Shown: one piece after another, positions 8,023 through 15,079 of the stretch
How positions within the stretch are numbered: position 1 is the first letter of the stretch
How the letters are laid out: every line of letters starts with the position of its first letter
Origin: an uncultured Oscillospiraceae bacterium
GTDB lineage: Bacteria > Bacillota > Clostridia > Oscillospirales > Oscillospiraceae
DNA length: 64,000 nucleotides
Direction of reading: 5' to 3'
Assembly: GCA_910588975.1 (NCBI GenBank)
Contig: CAJUSE010000004.1
Coordinates: 30,690-94,689, forward strand
Translations under genes and position numbers: made by a program
The notes under the pieces: generated by a model
Databases searched by the model: none
Told to the model about the DNA's origin: nothing
Seen by the model: the letters and a program-made list of their open reading frames with translations, nothing else

Positions 8023-9816
8023 ATGGCCACCTATCAGGCCCTCTACCGCAAATGGCGCCCCCGCACCTTTGAGGATGTGGTGGGCCAGAGCCATATCACA
8101 GACACCCTGGCCCGGCAGGTCCGGGAGGGGAAGTTGTCCCACGCCTACCTGTTCACCGGCACCCGGGGAACGGGCAAGACCACCTGTGCCAAGATCCTGG
8201 CCCGGGCGGTGAACTGCGAGCACCCGGTCAACGGCAGCCCCTGCAACGAATGTGCCGCCTGCCGTGGCATCGAGAGCGGGGCCGTCATGGACGTGCTGGA
8301 GCTGGATGCCGCCTCCAACAACGGCGTGGACCAGGTCCGTGCCCTTCGGGACGAGGCGGTCTACTCCCCGGCGGCGGTGCGTAAGCGGGTCTACATCATC
8401 GATGAGGTCCACATGCTCTCCAACGCCGCCTTCAACGCCCTGCTGAAAATTTTGGAGGAGCCCCCCGAGCACCTCATGTTCATCCTGGCCACAACGGAAA
8501 TTCACAAGGTGCTGCCCACCATCAAGTCCCGATGCCAGCAGTTTGCCTTCAAACGCATTTCCCCCACCGACATCGCCCAGCGGCTGAAGTATGTGGCAGG
8601 GGAGGAGGGCATCCCCCTGACAAATGAGGGGGCCGCTTTGCTCTCCCGGCTGGCCGACGGCGGGATGCGGGATGCCATGTCCCTGCTGGACCAGTGTGCC
8701 ACCGGCCAGGGAGAGCTGGGGGAGACGGAGATCCTGGCCGCCCTCGGCCTGGCGGGCAATGTGGAGACAGCCGCCCTCATGGCGGACATCGCCGGCCACG
8801 ATGCCGGCGCAGCCCTGGAGCGGCTGGACCGGCTCTATGCCGCAGGAAAGGACGTGGGCAGTCTACTCAATGAGCTTTCTGCTCTGACCCGGGACCTGCT
8901 CATCCGCAAGACCGCCCCCCGTGGGGGTGGCGGGCTGCTCACCGGAGGCTATGATGAGGCCACCCTGCGCAGCCTGTCTGAAAAGCTCAACATCCCCCAG
9001 CTGGCCCGGAATTTGGGCCTTTTGCAGTCAGTGGGAGCCGATTTGAACCGCAGCGCCAACCGCCGGGTGGATGCCGAGCTGTGCCTGATCCGCCTGTGCG
9101 ATGAGAGCCTGGACGACTCCGGCCCCGGCCTTGCCGCCCGACTGGCCCGGCTGGAGGAGCTGGTGGCCCGGGGCGTGCCCGCCGCCCCTGCGCCGCCTGC
9201 TGTGAAGGCGGCGCCGTCCGTGGCAGAGCCTGTTGCCCCGGCAAAAGCGGCCACCGTGACGGACAGCGTTCCCCCGGCGGCGGAGGACTTGCCCCCTTGG
9301 GAGGAAAGCCCTGCCCCGGCAGCTGAAGCTCCCGCAGCGGAGGACCTGCCTCCCTGGGAGGAGGCCCCTGCCCCTGTGGAGCCGGCCTCCGCTCCCCCTG
9401 TGCCCCCCGCTCCGGCGGCACCCAGCGAGGGGGAGGGGAGGGCAGAACGGCCCTCGGCCCCTGTCGTTTCCGCCGCTGCTCCGGCGGATTTCTGGCCCCG
9501 GCTGGTGGAGTCCCTGCGGGGCAAGATCCCCATGGGGGAGTACACCTTCCTCAAGCGGCCTGGCGCCGCCCAGGGGGTGGTGGACGGCGGCGTGCTCACC
9601 GTGTGGGTGGAGAGCGACATGGCCCGCAGTCTGCTGAACAAGCCGGGCATTCTGGCCAATATCGCCAAGGAGGCCAAGGCCCTGCTGGGCGGGGACTACC
9701 GGGTGGCCCTCACCGTGGGTGTCCCCCCTGCATCCCAGGGCGGGGAGAGCCACGATAAATTGGACGACCTGCTGGCCAACTTGAGCCAGCTGGACAATAT
9801 GACCATTCAGGAATAA
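8023..9816 (+). CDS. dnaX: DNA polymerase III subunit gamma/tau
   Basis: A 597-aa clamp-loader ATPase. The N-terminal AAA+ module starts MATYQALYRKWRPRTFEDVVGQ (shown in the family at the very start) and has Walker A GTRGTGKTTCAK, a zinc module with four cysteines between CEHPVNG and CAAC, and Walker B YIIDEVHML. Residues about 390-480 are a Pro/Ala/Glu-rich linker holding two copies of AEDLPPWEE; the last 110 residues are a polymerase-binding-like domain. Start 8023 is chosen because GGAGG at 8010-8014 lies 8 bp upstream; the in-frame ATG at 8008 overlaps that SD. It is followed after 13 bp by ybaB. Confidence 0.96.
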   Translation: MATYQALYRKWRPRTFEDVVGQSHITDTLARQVREGKLSHAYLFTGTRGTGKTTCAKILARAVNCEHPVNGSPCNECAACRGIESGAVMDVLELDAASNNGVDQVRALRDEAVYSPAAVRKRVYIIDEVHMLSNAAFNALLKILEEPPEHLMFILATTEIHKVLPTIKSRCQQFAFKRISPTDIAQRLKYVAGEEGIPLTNEGAALLSRLADGGMRDAMSLLDQCATGQGELGETEILAALGLAGNVETAALMADIAGHDAGAALERLDRLYAAGKDVGSLLNELSALTRDLLIRKTAPRGGGGLLTGGYDEATLRSLSEKLNIPQLARNLGLLQSVGADLNRSANRRVDAELCLIRLCDESLDDSGPGLAARLARLEELVARGVPAAPAPPAVKAAPSVAEPVAPAKAATVTDSVPPAAEDLPPWEESPAPAAEAPAAEDLPPWEEAPAPVEPASAPPVPPAPAAPSEGEGRAERPSAPVVSAAAPADFWPRLVESLRGKIPMGEYTFLKRPGAAQGVVDGGVLTVWVESDMARSLLNKPGILANIAKEAKALLGGDYRVALTVGVPPASQGGESHDKLDDLLANLSQLDNMTIQE

Positions 9817-9829
9817 GGAGAGGATCACG

Positions 9830-10180
9830 ATGGCAAAGGGATTTAACAGCCGTGGCTTCGGCGGCATGGGCGGCATGGGCGGCGGCATGAACATGAACAT
9901 GGTGAAGCAGGTCCAGAAGATGCAGAAGGACATGGAGAAGATGCAGGCCGAGCTGGCCCAAAAGACCTACACCGCCGCTGCCGGCGGCGGAGTGGTCACC
10001 GCCAAGGTCAACGGCCAGCACCAGCTGATGGAGGTTATCATTGATCCCGAGGCGGTGGACCCTGAGGATGTGGAGATGCTGCAGGATATGGTGGTGGCCG
10101 CCGTCAACGAGGCCATGCGTACCGCCGAGGCCGACATGGCCGCTTCTATGCAGTCCATCACCGGCGGGCTGAGCCTGTAA
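9830..10180 (+). CDS. YbaB/EbfC family nucleoid-associated protein
   Basis: A 116-aa DNA-binding protein of the YbaB family. After a Gly/Met-rich N terminus (GFGGMGGMGGGMNMNMVKQ) it shows the conserved helix VKQVQKMQKDMEKMQAEL and the sheet segment GGGVVTAKVNGQHQLMEVII with DPEAVDPED. The family forms dimers on DNA; it is co-transcribed with dnaX in most Bacillota. Here the usual third gene recR does not follow; instead a separate promoter and a DUF362 gene come next. SD AAGGAGAGG precedes the ATG. Confidence 0.94.
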   Translation: MAKGFNSRGFGGMGGMGGGMNMNMVKQVQKMQKDMEKMQAELAQKTYTAAAGGGVVTAKVNGQHQLMEVIIDPEAVDPEDVEMLQDMVVAAVNEAMRTAEADMAASMQSITGGLSL

Positions 10181-10187
10181 TTGCCCC

Positions 10188-10218
10188 TTGACTTCAAGTG
10201 CGCTTGAAGAGGTAAAGT
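10188..10218 (+). promoter_or_regulatory. MerR-type promoter with 19-bp spacer and dyad operator
   Basis: TTGACT (10188-10193) and TAAAGT (10213-10218) are separated by 19 bp, the over-long spacing typical of promoters untwisted by MerR-family activators. The spacer carries CTTCAAG (10192-10198) and CTTGAAG (10203-10209) around TGCG. Transcription would run into the DUF362 gene. The operator differs from that of the MerR gene at 45050, so another regulator is expected. Confidence 0.7.
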
Positions 10219-10285
10219 AAGCTGGGGCGGTTGAGATGGCCCCGCTGTTTTGCCCCATATTATTTTACATAAGGAGAGAAGCAAC

Positions 10286-11410
10286 ATGGAAAAGTCCAAG
10301 GTCTATTTTACCGATTTCCACGTGCCTGTTGGCACCAGCCAGCTGGACAAGCTGCGCCGGCTCATTGAGGCCGCTGGGGCGGGGCAGATCGACTTTGAGA
10401 AGAAGTTTGTCTGCATCAAGATCCATTTTGGCGAGCCGGGCAACCTGAGCTACCTACGGCCCAACTACGCCAAGGTGGTGGCCGACTTTGTCAAGGACCA
10501 GGGGGGCCTGCCCTTCCTGTGCGACTGCAATACCCTCTATGTGGGCCGGCGCAAGCATGCCCTGGAGCACATGGACGCCGCCTATGAAAACGGCTTTTCC
10601 CCCTTCTCCACCGGCTGCCAGATCATCATTGGCGATGGCCTGAAGGGCACCGACGATGTGGAGGTCCCCGTCCGCAACGGCCAGTACATCAAGGCCGCCA
10701 AAATCGGCCGGGCCGTTATGGATGCCGATATTTTTATCTCCCTTAACCACTTTAAGGGCCACGAGCAGGCCGGCTTCGGCGGCGCCGTGAAGAACATCGG
10801 CATGGGCTGCGGTTCCCGGGCGGGTAAGATGGAGCAGCACAACGCCGGCAAGCCCATCGTGGATGCCGACAAGTGCCGCAAGTGCCGCCAGTGCGCCAAG
10901 CAGTGCGGCCAGGATGCCATCTCCTATGGTCCCGACGGCATCGCCGCCATCGACCACGCCAAGTGTGTGGGCTGCGGCCGGTGCCTGGGCGCCTGTAACT
11001 TTGACGCCATCCATAACCCCGCCAGCGACACCGTTCAGATGCTCAACCGGAAGATGGCTGAGTACGCTCAGGCCGTCTGCGACGGCCGACCCACCTTCCA
11101 CATCTCTCTGGTCCGGGACATCTCTCCCAACTGCGACTGCCACGGGGAGAACGATGTGCCCATCCTGCCTGACATCGGTATGTTTGTCTCCTTTGACCCG
11201 GTGGCCCTGGACCAGGCCTGCGCTGACGCCTGCATGGCCCAGACGCCCCTCCCCAACGGCCAGCTGGCCCGGCGGATGCAGGCCCCTGACTTCATCGACC
11301 ACGGAGATTACTTTGAGAACACCACCGAGGGCTCCGAGTGGAAGTCCTGCCTGGAGCACGCCGAGAAGATCGGCCTGGGCACCCGCCAGTACGAGATCAT
11401 TAAGGTGTAA
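10286..11410 (+). CDS. DUF362 domain protein with two [4Fe-4S] ferredoxin motifs
   Basis: A 374-aa cytoplasmic protein. The N-terminal two thirds match the DUF362 family (KVYFTDFHVPVGTSQLDKL, KIHFGEPGNLSYLRPNY, FISLNHFKGHEQAGFGGAVK). At about residues 195-250 are two classic CxxCxxCxxxC ferredoxin motifs: CRKCRQCAKQC and CVGCGRCLGAC, enough for two [4Fe-4S] clusters. The family is thought to take part in electron transfer or metal-cofactor chemistry; the reaction is not known to me. SD AAGGAG at 10271-10276; the ATG at 10286 is preferred over in-frame 10250. It is probably controlled by the MerR-type promoter directly upstream. Confidence 0.88.
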   Translation: MEKSKVYFTDFHVPVGTSQLDKLRRLIEAAGAGQIDFEKKFVCIKIHFGEPGNLSYLRPNYAKVVADFVKDQGGLPFLCDCNTLYVGRRKHALEHMDAAYENGFSPFSTGCQIIIGDGLKGTDDVEVPVRNGQYIKAAKIGRAVMDADIFISLNHFKGHEQAGFGGAVKNIGMGCGSRAGKMEQHNAGKPIVDADKCRKCRQCAKQCGQDAISYGPDGIAAIDHAKCVGCGRCLGACNFDAIHNPASDTVQMLNRKMAEYAQAVCDGRPTFHISLVRDISPNCDCHGENDVPILPDIGMFVSFDPVALDQACADACMAQTPLPNGQLARRMQAPDFIDHGDYFENTTEGSEWKSCLEHAEKIGLGTRQYEIIKV

Positions 11411-11497
11411 AAGACCCAGCGCTTCTGTTCTGGTATGAATAGAGACACCGGGGAGAAAATAGAATGTGGGAACGAGAGAAGAAAGGAAGGGGTATCC

Positions 11498-12163
11498 ATG
11501 GAGCTGTCCGAAATTTTGAGCCGTTGTGACCACACCCTGTTGAAGCAGGAGAGCACCTGGGAGGACATCAAGGAGATCTGTGATGACGGCCTTCGTTTTG
11601 GCTGTGCCAGTGTCTGTATCCCGCCTTCCTATGTCAAGCGGGCCAGCGAGTATCTGGGGGACCGACTGAAGGTGTGTACCGTCATTGGCTTCCCCAACGG
11701 CTATTCCACCACTGCCGTCAAGGTCTTTGAGACGGAGAACGCCATCCGCCACGGGGCCGACGAGATCGACATGGTGGTCAACATCGGCTGGGTGAAGGAC
11801 CAGCGCTGGGAGCGCATCCTGGAGGAGATCAAGGCAATCAAGCAGGCCTGCTCGGGCCGCATTCTGAAGGTCATTGTAGAGACCTGCCTGCTCACCCAGG
11901 AGGAGAAGATCAGGATGTGCGAGCTGGTCACCGAGTCTGGGGCCGACTATATCAAGACCTCCACCGGCTTCTCCACCGGCGGGGCCACCCGGGAGGACGT
12001 AAAGCTGTTCCGGGAGCATGTGGGCCCCAATGTGAAGGTGAAGGCCGCCGGCGGCATTGCCTCCCTGCAGGACGCCGAGGATTTCATCACCCTGGGGGCC
12101 GACCGCCTGGGTACCTCCCGCATCGTCAAGCTGGCCAAGGGCCAGCAGGGCGAGGGGTATTAA
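11498..12163 (+). CDS. deoC: Deoxyribose-phosphate aldolase
   Basis: A 221-aa class I aldolase splitting 2-deoxyribose-5-phosphate to glyceraldehyde-3-phosphate and acetaldehyde in deoxynucleoside catabolism. Family motifs are DHTLLKQ at the N terminus, VCTVIGFPNGYSTTAVK, KVIVETCLL and the Schiff-base lysine segment ADYIKTSTGFSTGGAT, then the phosphate-binding VKAAGGI and GTSR. Length is normal for bacterial DeoC. The ATG at 11498 follows AAGGAAGGGG and gives the family N terminus; the upstream in-frame ATG at 11435 does not. It could work with the nucleoside importer at 15.1-20.1 kb, though they are not in one operon. Confidence 0.96.
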   Translation: MELSEILSRCDHTLLKQESTWEDIKEICDDGLRFGCASVCIPPSYVKRASEYLGDRLKVCTVIGFPNGYSTTAVKVFETENAIRHGADEIDMVVNIGWVKDQRWERILEEIKAIKQACSGRILKVIVETCLLTQEEKIRMCELVTESGADYIKTSTGFSTGGATREDVKLFREHVGPNVKVKAAGGIASLQDAEDFITLGADRLGTSRIVKLAKGQQGEGY

Positions 12164-12222
12164 GGCAGAAGGGGAGAGAGGAGGCTGCCAGGACAGGTCC
12201 TTCCACCATCATAGAACGTCAA

Positions 12223-12253
12223 AGAGGCGGGTAGCTTGAAGCTACCCGCCTCT
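12223..12253. terminator. Terminator-like hairpin after deoC
   Basis: A 13-bp GC-rich stem with a TTGAA loop lies between deoC and the convergent XRE gene. The T-run is poor on both strands, so termination strength is uncertain. Confidence 0.55.
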
Positions 12254-12317
12254 CTACATCTCTGATCTGACGCTTTGTAGCAGGCTACAATAACCCACCC
12301 AAATAAGCTGCCATTGA

Positions 12318-12518
12318 CTATTCAAAGATAAAGATCTCTTCGATGGGGGCGTCTACTGCACGGGAAATATCGATCGCCAATTTTAGAGATGGATTGTACT
12401 GCGCCTTTTCCAGCCTCATAATGGTTTCTCGGCGCACACCTACTTTTGCTGCCAATTGCTCCTGGGTTAATTCCTTCAGCTGCCGGAATTTTTTTAATCT
12501 GCATTCAAACTCTGCCAT
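12318..12518 (-). CDS. XRE-family helix-turn-helix regulator (YozG/HTH_3 type)
   Basis: A 66-aa protein that is almost only a Cro/CI-type DNA-binding domain: LKKFRQLKELTQEQLAAKVGV, RRETIMRLEKAQYNPSLKLA, then IARAVD-like ISRAVDAPIEEIFIFE. Small XRE regulators of this length often sit next to a DUF3796-type membrane protein, as here: its start is 3 bp after the stop of the membrane-protein gene, so the two form one operon with the regulator second. It likely binds the three repeated sites around the operon promoter at 13208-13290 and represses its own unit. Confidence 0.9.
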   Translation of the reverse strand: MAEFECRLKKFRQLKELTQEQLAAKVGVRRETIMRLEKAQYNPSLKLAIDISRAVDAPIEEIFIFE

Positions 12519-12521
12519 ACA

Positions 12522-13190
12522 TTATTCCTCATCTCCATCGACCTGGTCCCCGCAGTCATAACGGTACAGCAGATATTCAGTAAGAAAAATATCCAAAGCC
12601 AAAGCAAGAGATAACACGACAATGATGGCGATCAACGTGTATTCGAGTTTCCCTCCAAGCCTCCCCTGGCAGAAAATGACCAATGAGATCAGAATGATGG
12701 AAAGGGCGATTTTATTTGCTTTTAACTGGGCCCGGGTCGCATTTTCTCGGAACCGTTCGTCCATAAAGGTTCCCGACATTTTCCCTTCATAATAAAACCC
12801 GAAAAAACCGAAAAAAAGGAAGAATGCAAAGGGAGAGACGATGCCATCCATCGAGTATGTCCAGATGCCGGCAAAACCGAGAAAGCCGAGAAATCCCAAC
12901 ATCCCCAATTTTGGATTGAGTTTACGGGTGGTGTTTGCCTGGCCTGCTTGCCGGTTGTTTTTTCCGATGTGCAGGAAAAGCAGCACAAACAGAGAGAAAA
13001 TGTAAATACAGGTCAGGGAAATGGATAGGATCATCGGCAGATCCCGCACTTGGAAGGTGTAGCTTCCAAAATCCATCGGAGTTACCAGGCGGGCGTCATT
13101 GAATGTGATGGCATACCACGAGGAGACAAGGGAGCACAAAAGGCAGAATATGCCACAAGCCACCCAGAGTTTTACATTGCTTTTCTTCAT
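12522..13190 (-). CDS. DUF3796-like integral membrane protein
   Basis: A 222-aa protein with about six hydrophobic segments (for example VKLWVACGIFCLLCSLVSSW, MILSISLTCIYIFSLFVLLF, LGMLGFLGFLGFAGIW, IALSIILISLVIFC). The motif LGFLGFLGFAG plus FFGFFGFYYEGKM resembles the DUF3796 group that is commonly paired with small XRE regulators; I assign this from memory of the pairing and motif. The start at 13190 has AGGAGGT 6 bp upstream; the in-frame upstream ATG at 13265 would overlap the promoter. Function unknown. Base composition is more AT-rich than the flanking genes. Confidence 0.8.
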   Translation of the reverse strand: MKKSNVKLWVACGIFCLLCSLVSSWYAITFNDARLVTPMDFGSYTFQVRDLPMILSISLTCIYIFSLFVLLFLHIGKNNRQAGQANTTRKLNPKLGMLGFLGFLGFAGIWTYSMDGIVSPFAFFLFFGFFGFYYEGKMSGTFMDERFRENATRAQLKANKIALSIILISLVIFCQGRLGGKLEYTLIAIIVVLSLALALDIFLTEYLLYRYDCGDQVDGDEE

Positions 13191-13207
13191 TGTAAGACCT
13201 CCTGCTG

Positions 13208-13290
13208 ATGAGATATATTTATCTCTTGGTGTGATAAATATATCATATCTTTTCTGCTGCGTCAAGAAGAAAATGAGATATATTTATCAT
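13208..13290 (-). promoter_or_regulatory. Promoter with three copies of an XRE-type operator
   Basis: On the minus strand TTGACG (13260-13265), 17-bp spacer, TATATT (13237-13242). Three related sites share GATATATTTATC or its complement: 13208-13225, 13231-13249 (overlaps the -10 box) and 13273-13290 (upstream of -35). This layout fits autorepression by the XRE protein of the operon. Confidence 0.75.
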
Positions 13291-13383
13291 ATGAGCAGGG
13301 GCACCGTGAAGAGGATTAGGTGGTTGTTTGCTACAGAAAGATAGTGATTTTCTCTATAGAATTTTCTGCTGCTGAATAGAAAA

Positions 13384-13423
13384 ATAGCCGGTATCATGGT
13401 CACTTAAGCCATGAACCGGCTAT
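13384..13423 (-). terminator. Terminator of the 13.4-kb lipoprotein gene
   Basis: TAGCCGGT and ACCGGCTA arms with an inner CATGG/CCATG pairing, followed on the minus strand by TTTTT. Confidence 0.8.
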
Positions 13424-13444
13424 CTTCTTTATTTCTTGATCTGT

Positions 13445-13981
13445 TTACCAATGACCGCCCGATATGGCCTTTGTAAAATTATCATCAATGATGATTTTCC
13501 ATTGCTCATCTTTTCTTTCCATATTTATATCGACTGTGTTGGAAACAATATTGGTATCTGCATGTTTAATTGCCGATACCATTGGATTGTCTTCATCTGA
13601 ATAGGTATCATAATCTAAATTGTTTAAGTCCTTATTGGATATTTTGCATGAGATGATTGTGGAATTCTCCTTCTGTTCCTTTACCTGCAATACCTCATAA
13701 GACATTTCTTCAAACAATGCTTCAATATAACCATCATCATCACTTAAATCATTTCCGAAGTATATGTTATCATGTTCTTCATCTGGGTATTCCACGCAGG
13801 CATTGAAGGTTTTTCCGTCTGGCTTTTTTAAGGCATCAAAAGCTGTCTCCAGGATTTCTTCTGGCGAAAGATCAGACAAATATGTGTTATCTTGAACTTC
13901 TGGTGAAGATTTATCTGCGTTCGCACAACCGGCCGATAAAGCGATAAGCAATATCACACAAATCATCAATGTCCGTTTCAA
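13445..13981 (-). CDS. Small secreted lipoprotein of unknown function
   Basis: A 178-aa protein. The signal MKRTLMICVILLIALSAGC ends in a lipobox (LSAGC, Cys19). The mature part is acidic and polar, with a pattern like many uncharacterised clostridial lipoproteins: an EEILETAFDALKKPDGKTF helix and a C-terminal EQWKIIIDDNFTKAI strand, reminiscent of DUF4878/DUF5105-like NTF2-fold lipoproteins that end with a W-x-I-x-hydrophobic segment. That resemblance is weak. AT-rich codon use sets it apart from neighbours and suggests recent acquisition together with the XRE unit. SD GAGGAGG lies 7 bases before the ATG. Confidence 0.8.
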   Translation of the reverse strand: MKRTLMICVILLIALSAGCANADKSSPEVQDNTYLSDLSPEEILETAFDALKKPDGKTFNACVEYPDEEHDNIYFGNDLSDDDGYIEALFEEMSYEVLQVKEQKENSTIISCKISNKDLNNLDYDTYSDEDNPMVSAIKHADTNIVSNTVDINMERKDEQWKIIIDDNFTKAISGGHW

Positions 13982-14114
13982 AATAATTCCTCCTCCATAT
14001 TTTTTGTTTCCAGGGCCTAACTATAACGAGAATATTATACACGATCTAATCTGGCTGCAGCTCATTTCAAATAGAGGGCTGACAAAGACGGCTGCTGAGG
14101 ATTTCATAATGCCT

Positions 14115-14795
14115 TTAGGATACCACCCGATACCGCAGCCGCAGATAGGATCCCTCCAGCACCTGACAGCCCTCCAGCTCCAGCACTCCCAGCTGCCCCA
14201 GCTCCTCCGGGGCGTGGAGACTGGGCCCGTCCACCAGAGTGGGCACCTCACTGCCCCCCACCAGCACCGGGGCCACCACAATGTCCACATGGTCGATGAG
14301 CTTGCATCGCAGAAACAGGCCGTTGAGGGTGCCTCCCGACTGAATGGTAAGCCGCTGGCAGTTGTGCTCCGAGTAAAGGTAAGCCAGCATGGCCTTCAGG
14401 TCCAATTCCGGTTGGAGGAGAACATGCAGGTTGTCCGCCTGCACCCCGAAGGCGGGGTGGTGGGGGTTGGTGGTCACCAGCACCAGCTGCTGGGCCTTGG
14501 CGCAGAAATAGCGCACTCCATGCTCGGTGAGGTTATGGTTGTCAATGAGGACGAAGGAGACGGGGGTCCTGTCCGGCGGGGGATTTTCGTTGACCCCCAG
14601 CTTAGCCTGGACCCGGCCCGAGCACAGCGACCACAGATCGGTGGTCTGCTCAATGGCGTAATACTGGCCCAGCCCCTCCTTAAGCCCGGCTATACGGGGA
14701 AGATCGGCGTCCATGTCCAGGGAATCGGTGCAGCCGGTGCTGATCTTGCCGTCCAGGCTCATGAGCATGAACAGGGTGGTGACAGGGCGTTCCAT
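14115..14795 (-). CDS. RibD C-terminal-domain (DHFR-like) reductase
   Basis: A 226-aa stand-alone RibD-C domain. Motifs are RPVTTLFMLMSLDGKISTG at the start, FVLIDNHNLTEHGVRYF, a nucleotide-binding-like SGGTLNGLFLRCKLIDHVDIVV, and APVLVGGSEVPTLVDG. In riboflavin synthesis RibD-C reduces the ribose of the pyrimidine intermediate with NADPH; lone copies such as this are often misnamed dihydrofolate reductase and their substrate is not known. MERPVTT at 14795 has AAGG at proper distance; an alternative ATG three codons earlier overlaps the SD. It stands alone with its own promoter, not in a rib operon. Confidence 0.85.
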   Translation of the reverse strand: MERPVTTLFMLMSLDGKISTGCTDSLDMDADLPRIAGLKEGLGQYYAIEQTTDLWSLCSGRVQAKLGVNENPPPDRTPVSFVLIDNHNLTEHGVRYFCAKAQQLVLVTTNPHHPAFGVQADNLHVLLQPELDLKAMLAYLYSEHNCQRLTIQSGGTLNGLFLRCKLIDHVDIVVAPVLVGGSEVPTLVDGPSLHAPEELGQLGVLELEGCQVLEGSYLRLRYRVVS

Positions 14796-14856
14796 GGCGA
14801 TCATCCTTTCTGTCTCCCAGAGCGGGCAGGGGAGATGGGGCGGTTATCTACGACCA

Positions 14857-14885
14857 AATATAATACAAACGCTCGACAACTTCAA
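14857..14885 (-). promoter_or_regulatory. Promoter of the RibD-C reductase
   Basis: On the minus strand TTGAAG (14880-14885), 17-bp spacer, TATATT (14857-14862), about 60 bp upstream of the gene. Confidence 0.6.
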
Positions 14886-14963
14886 TAGCATATAAAAAAT
14901 AATTTTCCACCTGGGGGAAATTTTACGAAACTGTAAAAATTATGGACAAAGCGTAAAAAGCTG

Positions 14964-14992
14964 TTGCGCTTTTTGTCGGGAGAGGCTATAAT
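14964..14992 (+). promoter_or_regulatory. Promoter of the BMP lipoprotein gene
   Basis: TTGCGC (14964-14969), 17-bp spacer, TATAAT (14987-14992). The roughly 80-nt leader can fold with ATCCCCGG (from 15002) against CCGGGGTAT (from about 15047); no known riboswitch was recognised in it. Confidence 0.8.
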
Positions 14993-15079
14993 GAACATGA
15001 AATCCCCGGGTAAGGAAATGGAAGGCTACATACGGTCTCTATCCTCCGGGGTATTTACATGAAAGGAAGGTAGAATGAA

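Noticed and set aside
15002..15055. Possible purine riboswitch in the leader of the BMP lipoprotein gene
   Set aside because: GTCTCTATCC recalls part of the purine aptamer, but the other conserved junction elements are absent; only a simple stem remains.
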